From contig NZ_ATVB01000001.1 of NCBI RefSeq assembly GCF_000420505.1, positions 173,731-237,730 of the forward strand: a stretch of DNA of 64,000 nt. The letters run 5' to 3'. Origin of the DNA: Alloscardovia omnicolens DSM 21503 (GTDB taxonomy: Bacteria; Actinomycetota; Actinomycetes; Actinomycetales; Bifidobacteriaceae). The translations under genes and the position numbers were made by a program. Every line of letters starts with the position of its first letter. The first letter of the stretch is position 1. This document shows positions 19,353 through 29,100 of the stretch, in pieces. The notes under the pieces are model-generated. The model saw nothing but the letters and a program-made list of their open reading frames with translations, had not been told where the DNA came from and did no database searches.

Positions 19353-20690
19353 TTACAGGCGAGGCAGATACTTCTGCAACTCATATGGAGTAACCTGCAT
19401 ACGGTACTCCTCCCACTCTTTGCGCTTATTGCGCAAGAAGTATTCGAAAACATGCTCGCCAAGCACAGATGCTACAAAGTCGGACTTTTCCATCACCTTT
19501 AAAGCAGTATCCAAGGAATCTGGCAGAGGCTGAATACCCATAGCTAAACGCTCTAAATCAGTCAGCTCCCAAACATCATCACTGGTTGGCTCTCCCAACT
19601 CCATGCCCTGCTTAATGCCATCTAAACCAGCAGCTAAAAGCACAGAATAAGCCAAATATGGGTTAGCAACAGGATCCAAACCGCGGAACTCCATTCGTGC
19701 GGAATTACCTTTGCCTGGCTTATACTGTGGAATGCGCAACAGAGCAGAACGATTGTTATGTCCCCAGCAAATGAAGCTTGGAGCTTCTGCCCCGCCCCAC
19801 AAACGCTTATAAGAATTAACATACTGATTAGTAACAGCAGTAATTTCTGCAGCATGATAAATCAAACCAGCAGCAAACTGACGTGCTGTTGTGCTCATAT
19901 TGAATTCTTGACCTGCCTCATAGAAAGCGTTAGCGTCACCTTCAAACAAGCTCAAATGTGTATGCATACCTGAACCTGGCTGATCAACCAATGGCTTCGG
20001 CATAAAGCTGGCATGAATACCGCGCTCCAAGGAAATTTCCTTCACCACGGTGCGGAAAGTCATAATATTGTCGGCAATAGCCAAAGCATCGGCATAGCGC
20101 AAATCAATCTCGTTTTGACCAGGACCTGCCTCATGATGGGAATATTCAACAGAAATACCCATCTGTTCAAGCATATTCACTGCTGCACGACGGAAATCCA
20201 TTCCCGAGCTGCGTGGCACATGATCGAAATAACCGCCAGAATCGATAGGCACTGGAGGCTTGGAATAATCGTCCTGATGTTCGAACAAGTAGAATTCGAT
20301 TTCCGGATGCACGTAGAAGGTAAAGCCCATTTCCTTAGCCTGATCCAGCGTGCGCTTGAGCACGTAGCGTGGATCGCCGAGCGAAGGCTGACCTTCTGGC
20401 GTAAGCACATCGCAGAACATGCGTGCTGTGCCCTGAGGGCCGCCTCGCCATGGCAAAATCTGGAAGGTGGTTGGATCTGGACGCACAATCATGTCGTCTT
20501 CCGACACACGTGTTAAGCCCTCAATAGCCGAACCATCGAAACCAATACCCTCTTCGAAAGCGTCCTCCAACTCGGCTGGAGCAATCGCCACAGACTTGAG
20601 CTGACCCAAAACATCGGTAAACCATAAACGGATAAAACGTATATCCCGTTCTTCTACAGCACGTAATGCGAATTCTTGTTGCTTATTCAT
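19353..20690 (-). CDS. glnA: Glutamine synthetase, type I (alpha subtype)
   Basis: Dodecameric ATP-dependent synthesis of glutamine from glutamate and ammonia. The 445 residues match the GSI-alpha subtype (about 445, against about 470 for GSI-beta). Visible are GFDGSAIEG, the ATP/metal motif NQYVNSYKRL region, and MEFRGLDPVANPYLA. The adenylylation-site tyrosine segment typical of GSI-beta is not seen, so control is more likely by feedback inhibition. It is 37 bp downstream of hisA and the last gene of the his run. No ribosome site precedes the ATG; GATAAT lies six bases upstream, so a separate leaderless promoter is possible. Confidence 0.95.
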   Translation of the reverse strand: MNKQQEFALRAVEERDIRFIRLWFTDVLGQLKSVAIAPAELEDAFEEGIGFDGSAIEGLTRVSEDDMIVRPDPTTFQILPWRGGPQGTARMFCDVLTPEGQPSLGDPRYVLKRTLDQAKEMGFTFYVHPEIEFYLFEHQDDYSKPPVPIDSGGYFDHVPRSSGMDFRRAAVNMLEQMGISVEYSHHEAGPGQNEIDLRYADALAIADNIMTFRTVVKEISLERGIHASFMPKPLVDQPGSGMHTHLSLFEGDANAFYEAGQEFNMSTTARQFAAGLIYHAAEITAVTNQYVNSYKRLWGGAEAPSFICWGHNNRSALLRIPQYKPGKGNSARMEFRGLDPVANPYLAYSVLLAAGLDGIKQGMELGEPTSDDVWELTDLERLAMGIQPLPDSLDTALKVMEKSDFVASVLGEHVFEYFLRNKRKEWEEYRMQVTPYELQKYLPRL

Positions 20691-20727
20691 ATCGCTATTA
20701 TCTCAATCAAATGTTTCTATTATGTGT

Positions 20728-21453
20728 TCAGGAGTTCTGTGTCAATTCCAAAGCCTCTGGCAAGGTAAAAGCGCCAGAATACAAGGACTTACCTAAAATT
20801 GCAGCATCCACACCTTTACCTATTGTAGACAGTGTCTTCAAGTCGTCAAGCGTGGAAATACCTCCGGAAGCCGTTACACGCGCATCCGTATGATCTGCAA
20901 CCTGAGCCAGCAAATCAACATTCGGGCCAGACATCATGCCATCGCGGTTCACATCAGTTACTACATAGCGTGAGCAGCCAGCATGATTAAGCACATCAAT
21001 CATCTCGAATAAATCACCACCCTGGCTTGTCCACCCACGACCAGCTAAAGTAGTGCCACGCACATCCAAGCCCACCGCAACTTTCTCCCCGTAACGAGAA
21101 ATAACCTGCGCTGTCCATTCAGGGTTTTCCAATGCAGCAGTACCAATATTCACACGAGCAGCTCCAGCCTCAAAAGCGGCTTCAAGAGACGCATCATCGC
21201 GAATACCTCCGGAGAGTTCAATATGAACGCGCGATCCAAGCTGTTCCACAATATCATGGACTTGTGCGCGATTATTGCCTGTTCCGAAAGCAGCATCTAA
21301 ATCCACCATGTGAATCCATTGCGCGCCCTGATCTACCCATTGCACAGCAGCATCAAAAGGGCTGCCGTAATCAGTTTCCGAACCTGACTCACCTTGACGC
21401 AGGCGCACGGCTTTGCCATTACGCACGTCCACAGCAGGAAGAAGAGTGAGCAT
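20728..21453 (-). CDS. hisA: PriA/HisA, phosphoribosyl isomerase
   Basis: 241-residue beta-alpha barrel isomerase of histidine synthesis (ProFAR to PRFAR). The sequence follows actinobacterial PriA closely: [34 protein letters not shown] and [11 protein letters not shown], with catalytic Asp at about 9 and in VVTDVNRDG. PriA is the dual HisA/TrpF enzyme in actinobacteria lacking trpF, so it may also serve tryptophan synthesis; that cannot be decided from sequence alone. GAGGGGG lies upstream of the ATG, 18 bp after hisH. Confidence 0.93.
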   Translation of the reverse strand: MLTLLPAVDVRNGKAVRLRQGESGSETDYGSPFDAAVQWVDQGAQWIHMVDLDAAFGTGNNRAQVHDIVEQLGSRVHIELSGGIRDDASLEAAFEAGAARVNIGTAALENPEWTAQVISRYGEKVAVGLDVRGTTLAGRGWTSQGGDLFEMIDVLNHAGCSRYVVTDVNRDGMMSGPNVDLLAQVADHTDARVTASGGISTLDDLKTLSTIGKGVDAAILGKSLYSGAFTLPEALELTQNS

Positions 21454-21471
21454 AGAAATCCCCCTCGTTTA

Positions 21472-22140
21472 TCATTTTTCGTTAAAAGTAGATACCCAGT
21501 TTTTCAGAAGTTGTGCTCCGGCTTCACCTGATTTTTCTGGATGGAATTGTGTGGCCGCCAACGAGCCTTTTTCTACAGCCGCAATAAAAGTATCGTTGCC
21601 GTATGATGCAGTAGTTATGCGCGCCTGCACTGGCTGTGTAAAGGCATCCTCATGTGTAGCCACGCCGATTGGGGAGCCATCAGCATGAGCGTGAGCAGCG
21701 TAGGAGTGTACAAAATAGAAACGCTCAGAGGCAATATTGTTAAAGAGGCTGCTGGAATCTGGTGCTTGAACAGTATTCCATCCCATATGTGGAACGACCT
21801 GAGCATCCAAGAGGTTGACTGATCCTGCGATTAAACCTAGACCCTCGCAATATACTGAGCGTTCGTTTCCTTCGTTAAACATAACCTGTTCGCCCACACA
21901 TACACCTAATACTGGCTGAGAGTGAGCAATACGTTCATAGACAATATCGTCACCGCCAGCAGCACGTAATCCCTTCATGCAGGCGGCGTATGCGCCTACA
22001 CCAGGAACAACAAGACCATCAGCGTCTAAGGCTGCTTGGCGATCGCTTGTAAGTTCTACGTCTACGCCAATATTGTCGATAGCGCGCACCATGGAGCGCA
22101 CATTTCCAAAACCATAATCAAAAACAACTACTGAAGGCAC
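21472..22140 (-). CDS. hisH: HisH, glutaminase subunit of IGP synthase
   Basis: 222-residue class I glutamine amidotransferase supplying ammonia to HisF. The nucleophile is the Cys of VLGVCVGEQ (most relatives have GICLGMQ), and the His and Glu of the triad lie in ATQFHPEKSG. The oxyanion strand PGVGAY is present. The start is GTG 2140 bases into the 20-kb block (22140), preceded by TAGGAG. It lies 8 bp after the unknown gene. hisF is not in the window, so the partner is encoded elsewhere or further on. Confidence 0.95.
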   Translation of the reverse strand: MPSVVVFDYGFGNVRSMVRAIDNIGVDVELTSDRQAALDADGLVVPGVGAYAACMKGLRAAGGDDIVYERIAHSQPVLGVCVGEQVMFNEGNERSVYCEGLGLIAGSVNLLDAQVVPHMGWNTVQAPDSSSLFNNIASERFYFVHSYAAHAHADGSPIGVATHEDAFTQPVQARITTASYGNDTFIAAVEKGSLAATQFHPEKSGEAGAQLLKNWVSTFNEK

Positions 22141-22148
22141 ACGCTCTC

Positions 22149-22781
22149 CTACTCTTCGTCTTCATCGTTGTGGTCTTCTAAGAATTCCATATAAGGCATA
22201 AGGAATTCTTTTGCTTCTTTATTAGTACGGAAGTCACGCGAGTCTGCCTGCACATACCCTGCTACATCAAGATCTTCGATTTTTTGAGCTCCAATCAGCA
22301 AATCTTCAATAGTGGGGTCGAAAGCTTCGAGGAAGAGAGGTGCAATCTGTTCTTCCGGATGGCACTCACCGGCGAACCAGATTGTAATCTTTAACCTATC
22401 AGCACGATTCACACACAGAATAGCGCCAACACCTTCCATTGCTCGTGAAATAATGGATGCTGTCTGCTCTGGACCATCGTCTTCAAGATCGCGCAGTATG
22501 GCAAAGCTACCTTGATTGTATTCCACACAATGTGCGTCAATTCCACAGCCCTTACAAAATGCCGCCAAAATACCAGCTTTTGCTACATTCGTTAGTAAAA
22601 GAGCTACCTTCGCTTTATTACCGAGAATTCCTTCTAGCTCGTCATTAAAATGTGGGTCAATCAGATTATCATCGAGTTGAGCGCCAAAATCATCAGAGAA
22701 CTGCTTCTCTATGTCTGCAAAAGCAGCATTAACCTGAGCATCGCTCAAATCATCAGAGGAGTCTTTTTTCTTATTAGTCAT
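22149..22781 (-). CDS. Unknown protein embedded in the his operon
   Basis: 210-residue soluble acidic protein that I do not recognise as a named family. N-terminal KKKDSSDD is followed by Asp/Glu-rich sequence, a possible alpha/beta core (NKAKVALLLTNVAKAG; CKGCGIDAHCVEYNQG) and a very acidic tail ending DHNDEDEE. The C-K-G-C-G pair could bind metal or be chance. Its ATG (22781) directly follows the TAA of hisB with no gap, and hisH starts 8 bp after it, so it is translated as part of the histidine operon. A role tied to histidine synthesis or its control is plausible but unproven. Confidence 0.8.
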   Translation of the reverse strand: MTNKKKDSSDDLSDAQVNAAFADIEKQFSDDFGAQLDDNLIDPHFNDELEGILGNKAKVALLLTNVAKAGILAAFCKGCGIDAHCVEYNQGSFAILRDLEDDGPEQTASIISRAMEGVGAILCVNRADRLKITIWFAGECHPEEQIAPLFLEAFDPTIEDLLIGAQKIEDLDVAGYVQADSRDFRTNKEAKEFLMPYMEFLEDHNDEDEE

Positions 22782-23381
22782 TTAGAGAGCTCCCTTAGTG
22801 CTTGGAATACCATCGACGCGCGGATCGACACTGACAGCAGCACGCAAAGCTCGCGCAAGAGCTTTGAACTCAGCTTCTGCAATATGGTGAGGATCGCGAC
22901 CGGATAGCACGCGCATATGCAAGCAGATACCTGCATGGTAAGCAATTGATTCCAGTGCGTGGCGAACCAAGGAGCCAGTAAAGTGTCCGCCAATCATAGC
23001 GTATTCAAAACCTTCTGGTTCACCTGAGCACTGTGCATAAGGACGTCCAGAAATATCAACAACACACTGTGCCAATGCTTCATCCAAAGGCACAAGACAA
23101 TCAGCAAAGCGCGTAATCCCGCGCTTATCTCCCAAAGCCTGCTTAAGAGCTTCACCGAAAACGATAGCAATATCTTCTACTGTATGATGCGCGTCAATAT
23201 GTGTATCACCTGTAGCCTTAATCGTTAAATCTATCAACGAATGCTTACCCAAAGCAGTCATCATATGATCATAAAAAGGTACAGAGGTATCAATCTGAGT
23301 TTTTCCTGTGCCATCTAGGTTAAGGCTCAACTCAATTGATGATTCGCTTGTTGTACGTGTAATTGTTGCGGTACGTGCCAT
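22782..23381 (-). CDS. hisB: HisB, imidazoleglycerol-phosphate dehydratase
   Basis: 199-residue monofunctional IGP dehydratase, the normal actinobacterial length. The di-manganese site motifs [17 protein letters not shown] and [16 protein letters not shown] are both present, as is [20 protein letters not shown] site precedes the ATG. It starts 35 bp after hisC and ends in direct contact with the next start, so it is the third gene of the hisD-C-B-X-H-A operon. Confidence 0.97.
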   Translation of the reverse strand: MARTATITRTTSESSIELSLNLDGTGKTQIDTSVPFYDHMMTALGKHSLIDLTIKATGDTHIDAHHTVEDIAIVFGEALKQALGDKRGITRFADCLVPLDEALAQCVVDISGRPYAQCSGEPEGFEYAMIGGHFTGSLVRHALESIAYHAGICLHMRVLSGRDPHHIAEAEFKALARALRAAVSVDPRVDGIPSTKGAL

Positions 23382-23416
23382 ATCCGTCCTCTTTCCTCGT
23401 GCGAGTGCTATGCTCT

Positions 23417-24583
23417 TTATAAGCCTGAAGCATTTAACTCGTCAAGAACCGGCAGAAAAGCTGTTCTAAACGTTTCCATTTCTTCGTCTGTTCCCATGCA
23501 TACACGCATAAATCCGTCTGGACCGACTTCTCGGATAAGTACTCCGCGTTCGAGCAGTTTTTCGAAAACAAGATGACGGTTATTGAAACGACCGAACATA
23601 ATAAAGTTTGAATCGCTGGCGGCTACCTGTAGTTTTTTGCCATGATAGACCTGCTCAGATAGCCATTGGGCAGTTTCATCGCGCGTCTGTCGTAAGTGCT
23701 GTACCTGGCTGAGCTGTTCATCAGTATGATCGAGCGCGGCTAGAGCAGCTGCTTGAGTTAGCGCGCTTAAATGATATGGCATGCGAACAATACGTAACGC
23801 ATCGATAGCGCCTTGAGAGCCTGCGATATAACCTACGCGAGCGCCCGCATATGCAAAAGCTTTGGATAGCGTGCGGCTGACAGCGATATTATCGTAACGC
23901 TCGATGAGCGTATGCGCGCTAGGAACGCCTTCGCGCCGAAACTCTGCGTATGCTTCGTCCACAATAACGATAGGATGTGCGCCCTCTGCAGCACCAACTA
24001 CTTCCACGTTTTGGCACGCTTCGGCAATGCGGGCGATATCATCGACATCTATAGGTGTTCCTGTTGGATTATTTGGGCTGGTAATCAGAACAATCGCTGG
24101 GTGAATATCTTTAATGGCAGCAATACCAGCTTCTACGTCTACAGTAAAATCATCAGCTCGGTTTACCGTTGTCCACGTGGTGAAGGTATCGCGTGCATAT
24201 TCAGGATACATGGAGTAGGTTGGAGCAAAGCCTAGAGCAGTGCGTCCAGGACCGCCGAAAGCTTGGAAAATCTGCAACATGATTTCATTCGAACCGTTTG
24301 CTGCCCATAGTTGCTCGGTTTCTAAGCTCACGCCAGTTTCACGCTTCAGATACGTGCACAGAGCTTCACGCAAAGCAATGTGTTCACGGTCTGGATAGCG
24401 ATTGAGTGTAGGCGCAATCTGACGAATGCGTTCAACAATAGACTCAATAACTTGTGGGCTTGGTTCGTATGGATTTTCATTCACATTCAAACATACAGGA
24501 ACATCTAATTGTGGAGCACCATAAGGCTCCTCCCCTGCTAAATCGTTACGCAGTGGAATTGTGCGTGGAATGCTTGAGCTCAT
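23417..24583 (-). CDS. hisC: HisC, histidinol-phosphate aminotransferase
   Basis: 388-residue PLP-dependent fold-type I aminotransferase. ATG 24583 has AAGGAGA seven bases upstream; the frame is open to 24649 but without a site. Motifs: [11 protein letters not shown] near the start, [11 protein letters not shown] for cofactor binding, [10 protein letters not shown], and the PLP lysine in [12 protein letters not shown]. An Arg binding the substrate phosphate is in [11 protein letters not shown]. It follows hisD after 75 bp that contain a hairpin. Confidence 0.96.
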   Translation of the reverse strand: MSSSIPRTIPLRNDLAGEEPYGAPQLDVPVCLNVNENPYEPSPQVIESIVERIRQIAPTLNRYPDREHIALREALCTYLKRETGVSLETEQLWAANGSNEIMLQIFQAFGGPGRTALGFAPTYSMYPEYARDTFTTWTTVNRADDFTVDVEAGIAAIKDIHPAIVLITSPNNPTGTPIDVDDIARIAEACQNVEVVGAAEGAHPIVIVDEAYAEFRREGVPSAHTLIERYDNIAVSRTLSKAFAYAGARVGYIAGSQGAIDALRIVRMPYHLSALTQAAALAALDHTDEQLSQVQHLRQTRDETAQWLSEQVYHGKKLQVAASDSNFIMFGRFNNRHLVFEKLLERGVLIREVGPDGFMRVCMGTDEEMETFRTAFLPVLDELNASGL

Positions 24584-24618
24584 AATTCTCCTTGAGATGT
24601 GTGTATGCCACAATACAA

Positions 24619-24651
24619 CCATGTGTAGGGTCGCATGAACCCCACACATGG
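24619..24651 (-). terminator. Hairpin in the hisD-hisC gap
   Basis: Arms CCATGTGTAGGG (24619-24630) and CCCCACACATGG (24640-24651) form a 12-bp stem with one mismatch. It sits between hisD and the hisC ribosome site and has no T-run, so it may adjust mRNA processing or partial termination rather than end the operon. Confidence 0.55.
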
Positions 24652-24658
24652 CACTGTT

Positions 24659-26053
24659 CTACAATCCGGCAGCGTCTTCCTGAGCTGCCAGGGTCTCCTT
24701 ATTATATGGATCGTCGATAAAACGGGTCAGCACACATTCGCCATGAGCTGGAAGATCCTCGCTGACTGCAAAATCATTGACCTTGCGAGCGAGTGCTTTC
24801 AAACCCTGCTCGTCATATTCAATAACTTCAACAGCCTTCATAAAGGTGTGCACGCCCAAACCTGACTGGAAACGAGCCGTGCCGCCTGTTGGCAGAACGT
24901 GGTTTGAACCAGACATATAATCGCCCAAAGGAACTGGAGAGTATGGTCCACGGAAAATAGCTCCGGCATTGCGAATACGCTTCACAACATCGTCAGCCTG
25001 AGCAGTATGAATTTCCAAATGCTCTGCAGCATATGCATTAGCTACATCAATAGACTGATCAAGATTATCGGTCAGAACAATAGCAGACTGCGTGCCGCGC
25101 AAAGCTGTAGCCATACGTTCGCTGTTCTTCGTGCGAGGAACGCGCTCTTCCAGTTCAGCAATAACCTTCTGTGCTAATGCTTCGTCATCAGTGATGAGCA
25201 CGGAACCAGCCAGCTCGTCGTGTTCAGCTTGACCCATAAGATCTACTGCTAGCCATGCAGGATTAGCAGTAGAGTCAGCAATAATGCCGATTTCTGATGG
25301 ACCAGCTTCAGCATCAATGCCGCATACACCCGAAATCATGTGCTTTGCTGTGGCCACGAAAATATTTCCAGGACCAGTAATCATATCTACTGGTTCACAC
25401 AGCACTTCGCCATCTTGAGGTTCACTACCCTTGGCGCCATAAGCAAACATTGCAACAGCCTGAGCACCGCCCACAGCATAAACTTCCTCGACGCCCAAGA
25501 TTGCGCACGTCGCCAAAATCGTAGCATTTGGCAGCCCATCGGGGTTGTCTGCACATGGTGGAGTCGCAATAGCTAATGATTCCACGCCAGCGGCCTGAGC
25601 TGGAACCGCATTCATAATCACGGATGTAGGATATACAGCCTTGCCACCCGGCACATATAGGCCTACGCGCTCAACTGGAATCCAACGCTGAGAAACTCGA
25701 GCACCATCAGCCAACGGCGTGGAAAAGTCTTGAGGCACCTGAGACTGACACACAGCACGAATACGGGATACCGATTCTTCAATAGCCGCACGTACGTGTG
25801 GCTCAAGCGTATCCAGAGCATGCTGCATTGCTTCTACCGGAACACGAAGATTGCGAGGACGAACATGGTCAAATTTTTCAGCGTAATCACGCAAGGCTGC
25901 AGCGCCACGTGTTTTTACTGCTTCCAAAATTGGGGCAACCAGTTCTTCTGCTTGGCTTACGCCCATCTGAGCACGAGGAACGGTTTCGAGAAGTTCAGCG
26001 CGAGACAGAGATGTTCCGCGCACATCAATTGTTCGAATAATTTGTTCTGCCAT
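24659..26053 (-). CDS. hisD: HisD, histidinol dehydrogenase
   Basis: 464-residue NAD-dependent zinc enzyme making histidine from histidinol; first gene of the visible his operon. Motifs are YVPGGKAVYPTSV, GPGNIFVATAKHM, GPSEIGIIAD and AEHLEIHT, with the catalytic Glu-His pair in the last. The frame is open to 26149, but MAEQIIRTIDVRG at 26053 is the family start. No ribosome site precedes it; a TATTAC -10-like hexamer ends nine bases upstream, which suggests a leaderless mRNA. Confidence 0.95.
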   Translation of the reverse strand: MAEQIIRTIDVRGTSLSRAELLETVPRAQMGVSQAEELVAPILEAVKTRGAAALRDYAEKFDHVRPRNLRVPVEAMQHALDTLEPHVRAAIEESVSRIRAVCQSQVPQDFSTPLADGARVSQRWIPVERVGLYVPGGKAVYPTSVIMNAVPAQAAGVESLAIATPPCADNPDGLPNATILATCAILGVEEVYAVGGAQAVAMFAYGAKGSEPQDGEVLCEPVDMITGPGNIFVATAKHMISGVCGIDAEAGPSEIGIIADSTANPAWLAVDLMGQAEHDELAGSVLITDDEALAQKVIAELEERVPRTKNSERMATALRGTQSAIVLTDNLDQSIDVANAYAAEHLEIHTAQADDVVKRIRNAGAIFRGPYSPVPLGDYMSGSNHVLPTGGTARFQSGLGVHTFMKAVEVIEYDEQGLKALARKVNDFAVSEDLPAHGECVLTRFIDDPYNKETLAAQEDAAGL

Positions 26054-26062
26054 AGTTTGAGT

Positions 26063-26068
26063 GTAATA
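26063..26068 (-). promoter_or_regulatory. Candidate -10 box for leaderless hisD
   Basis: TATTAC on the minus strand, nine bases before the hisD ATG, in the absence of a ribosome site. Confidence 0.4.
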
Positions 26069-26134
26069 GGAATGCCCAACTAAATACGCGCGAGCAGACA
26101 CAAACATCTCATTAAACGAAACGGGAGACGGTTC

Positions 26135-26166
26135 AGTGCAGTTCAGCACGCACTCTGAACTGCACT
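26135..26166 (-). terminator. Terminator-like hairpin downstream of dnaE region start, upstream of hisD
   Basis: Arms AGTGCAGTTCAG (26135-26146) and CTGAACTGCACT (26155-26166), extendable by GGAG/CTCC, just after the dnaE stop on the minus strand and followed by GTTTCGTTT. It separates dnaE from the his operon. Confidence 0.8.
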
Positions 26167-26179
26167 CCCGCTCCTGGGT

Positions 26180-29100
26180 TTATGCAATAGAATGCGGACC
26201 AAACATCGCTTTAATATCACCAAAGAGGGAGGCATCTTTCTTCACGCGGAAATTATCTCCCATTGTCACCACAGCACACGACCCATCCTGACGCACAACC
26301 ATCAGCTGCACTTCGCTATAGCCTGGATGCATGTGCAGAATTTCAGCAAGCTGTTGCATACGGCTAGCCACTAACGCCACTTCAGGCAAGCGCACCAGAA
26401 GAATAGACGTATCCGCATCTTCAATGCGTGGCACTTCCAATTCTTGAGCGCGAATAGATACAGCCTCTTCGCGAGCTTCAGCAAAACCTCGCACACGCAC
26501 AATCGTATCGATATTGAGCTTCGATGCATTCTCCTCATATGCTTTACCGAAGAAGAGACATTGCACAGAAGCTTCCATATCTTCAACGGTAATAATTGCC
26601 CAGGCATTACCCTTCTTGGAAATCTTACGCTCCACGCTAGTAATCAACCCCGCTATAGTAACCACAGTGCGAGGCTCCAAAGTCGCCACAGAGTTCAGCA
26701 GTCGAGCAATCGACATATCACGCAATCCGGCTAGCACACTTTCCATACCTGAGAGCGGATGATCGGACACATACAAACCGAGCATTTCTCTTTCAAAGTT
26801 GAGTTTCGTGGATTTATCCCACTCTTCAATATCAGGAACGGTTATTTCTACGCCCGTCATATCGGAGTCGCCGCTCATATCGGCAAAAAGATCGAACTGA
26901 CCTTCTGCTTCTTTTCGTTTAATTGGTGCAGCTAAATCAATAGCTTCCTCATGAATAGTAACCAAAGCTCGCCTATTGCCGTCGGTATTATCGAAAGCTC
27001 CACCCTTAATCAAGGATTCAACCATGCGCTTATTCAGTGCGTTGAGAGGAGCTCGATTAACAAAATCAAGGAAGTTAATAAACTTGCCTTTCTCGCTCTC
27101 ACGCTCTTTAATGATCTCAGTTACGCGATCTGCACCCACATTACGAATAGCAGCCAAACCGAAACGCACCACATCCCCCACTGCAGAAAATTGCAATTGC
27201 GATTCGTTAATATCTGGCGGCAACACCTGAATGCCCATGCGACGCGCTTCACCGAGATATAACGCAGTTTTATTCTTATCGTTCTTAGCATTTTCGAGCA
27301 GAGCAGCCATAAACTCAGTTGGATAATGCGTCTTTAAATAAGCCGTCCAGTACGAAATCAATCCATAAGCAGCAGAATGCGCTTTATTAAACGCATAACC
27401 GGCGAAAGGCACGAAAATATCCCATACAGCCTGAGCTGCTTCTCGAGAATACCCATGCTGAGCCATACCCTCGAAGAACGGCACCTGCTCTTTGGCAAGC
27501 ACTTCCGGCTTTTTCTTACCCATAGCTCGACGCAACACGTCTGCACGACCGAGAGAATAACCTGCCAAAATACGTGCTGCAGACTGCACCTGCTCCTGAT
27601 ACACAATCAAGCCATAGGTTTCATCAAGAACTTCTGCTAAAGGTTCTGCTACTTCTGGATGGATAGCAGTAATTTGCTGTAAACCATTTTTTCGTTTCGC
27701 ATAGTTATTATGCGAATCCACATCCATTGGACCTGGACGATACAGAGCAATCAAAGCAGAAATATCGTTAAAGTTATCCGGCTTAAGAGATTTCAGGAGG
27801 TTTCGCATACCATCCGAATCAAGCTGGAACACGCCGAGCGTATCGCCGCGAGAGAGAAGCTTATATGTTTCCTTATCGTCGATTGGAATATCCTGAATAT
27901 TAAAGCTTGGTTTACCGTTATTTTCGATATTCGTAATGGTATCGCGAATAACTGTTAAGTTAGATAGACCCAAGAAATCCATCTTCACCAAGCCCAGCGT
28001 TTCACAGGTATGATACTCAAAAGTAGTCGTTACCGTACCATCAGTACGCTTAAGCAGCGGCGAGGTATTCGTAATCGGATTAGACGCCATAATCGTGGCG
28101 CAGGCATGCACACCGGTCTGGCGAATCAATCCCTCAATACCCATGGCTTGCTTGGTAATCTTTTGTACGTCTTCATTTGAATCATAAAGATCACGGAACT
28201 CTTTAGCTTCGTCATAGCGTTTCGCATCTTTATTAAAGATATCGTGCACAGTAATATCTTTACCGCCTACTGCAGGTGGCAAAGCTTTGGTCATGAGCTC
28301 GCCCATGGAGAACTCGTAATCCATAATGCGTGCCGAATCCTTAAGCGCCTGCTTTGTTTTAATCGTTCCATATGTTACACACTGTGCCACTTTATCGTGA
28401 CCGTATTTTTCTGCCACATAGTCGAGCACCTTCATACGACCTTCTGGATCGAAATCCACGTCGATATCAGGCAGAGACACGCGCTCAGGGTTAAGGAAAC
28501 GCTCAAAAATCAAACCGTGCTTGAGCGGATCTAGCTCAGTAATGCCCATAGCATAGGCGACCATAGAGCCTGCTGCAGAACCACGACCGGGTCCCACCAT
28601 AATGCCATGCTCTTTCGCCCAGTTAATATAATCTGCTACCACAAGGAAGTAACCGCAGAACTGCATCTGGCAAATAACACCGCACTCATAATCAGCCTGA
28701 CGAGACACCTCTTCCGGCACATTACCGTTATAGCGTTGCATCAGACCATCTTGCACATGCTTAAGGAAGAGAGAAGTCTCATCCCACCCTTCTGGGCACT
28801 CGAATTCAGGCATAAAAGCGCCATCTTGATGATCATCAAAAATCACATTGCAACGCTGAGCAATCTCGACTGTATTACGGCATGCTTCAGGAAATTCCTT
28901 AAAGAGGTCATACATTTCTTTGGCTGACTTAATGTAGTAGCCTGAGCCATCGAACTTAAAGCGTGTCGGGTCTGTTAAGCGAGAACCTGAATTAATACAC
29001 AGCAAAGCATCTTGAGCCGCAGCATCTGTTTCCTTAGCATAATGCGAATCATTGGTTACGACGAGAGGAGCGCCTATCTTATCGGCAATAGTAATGAGAT

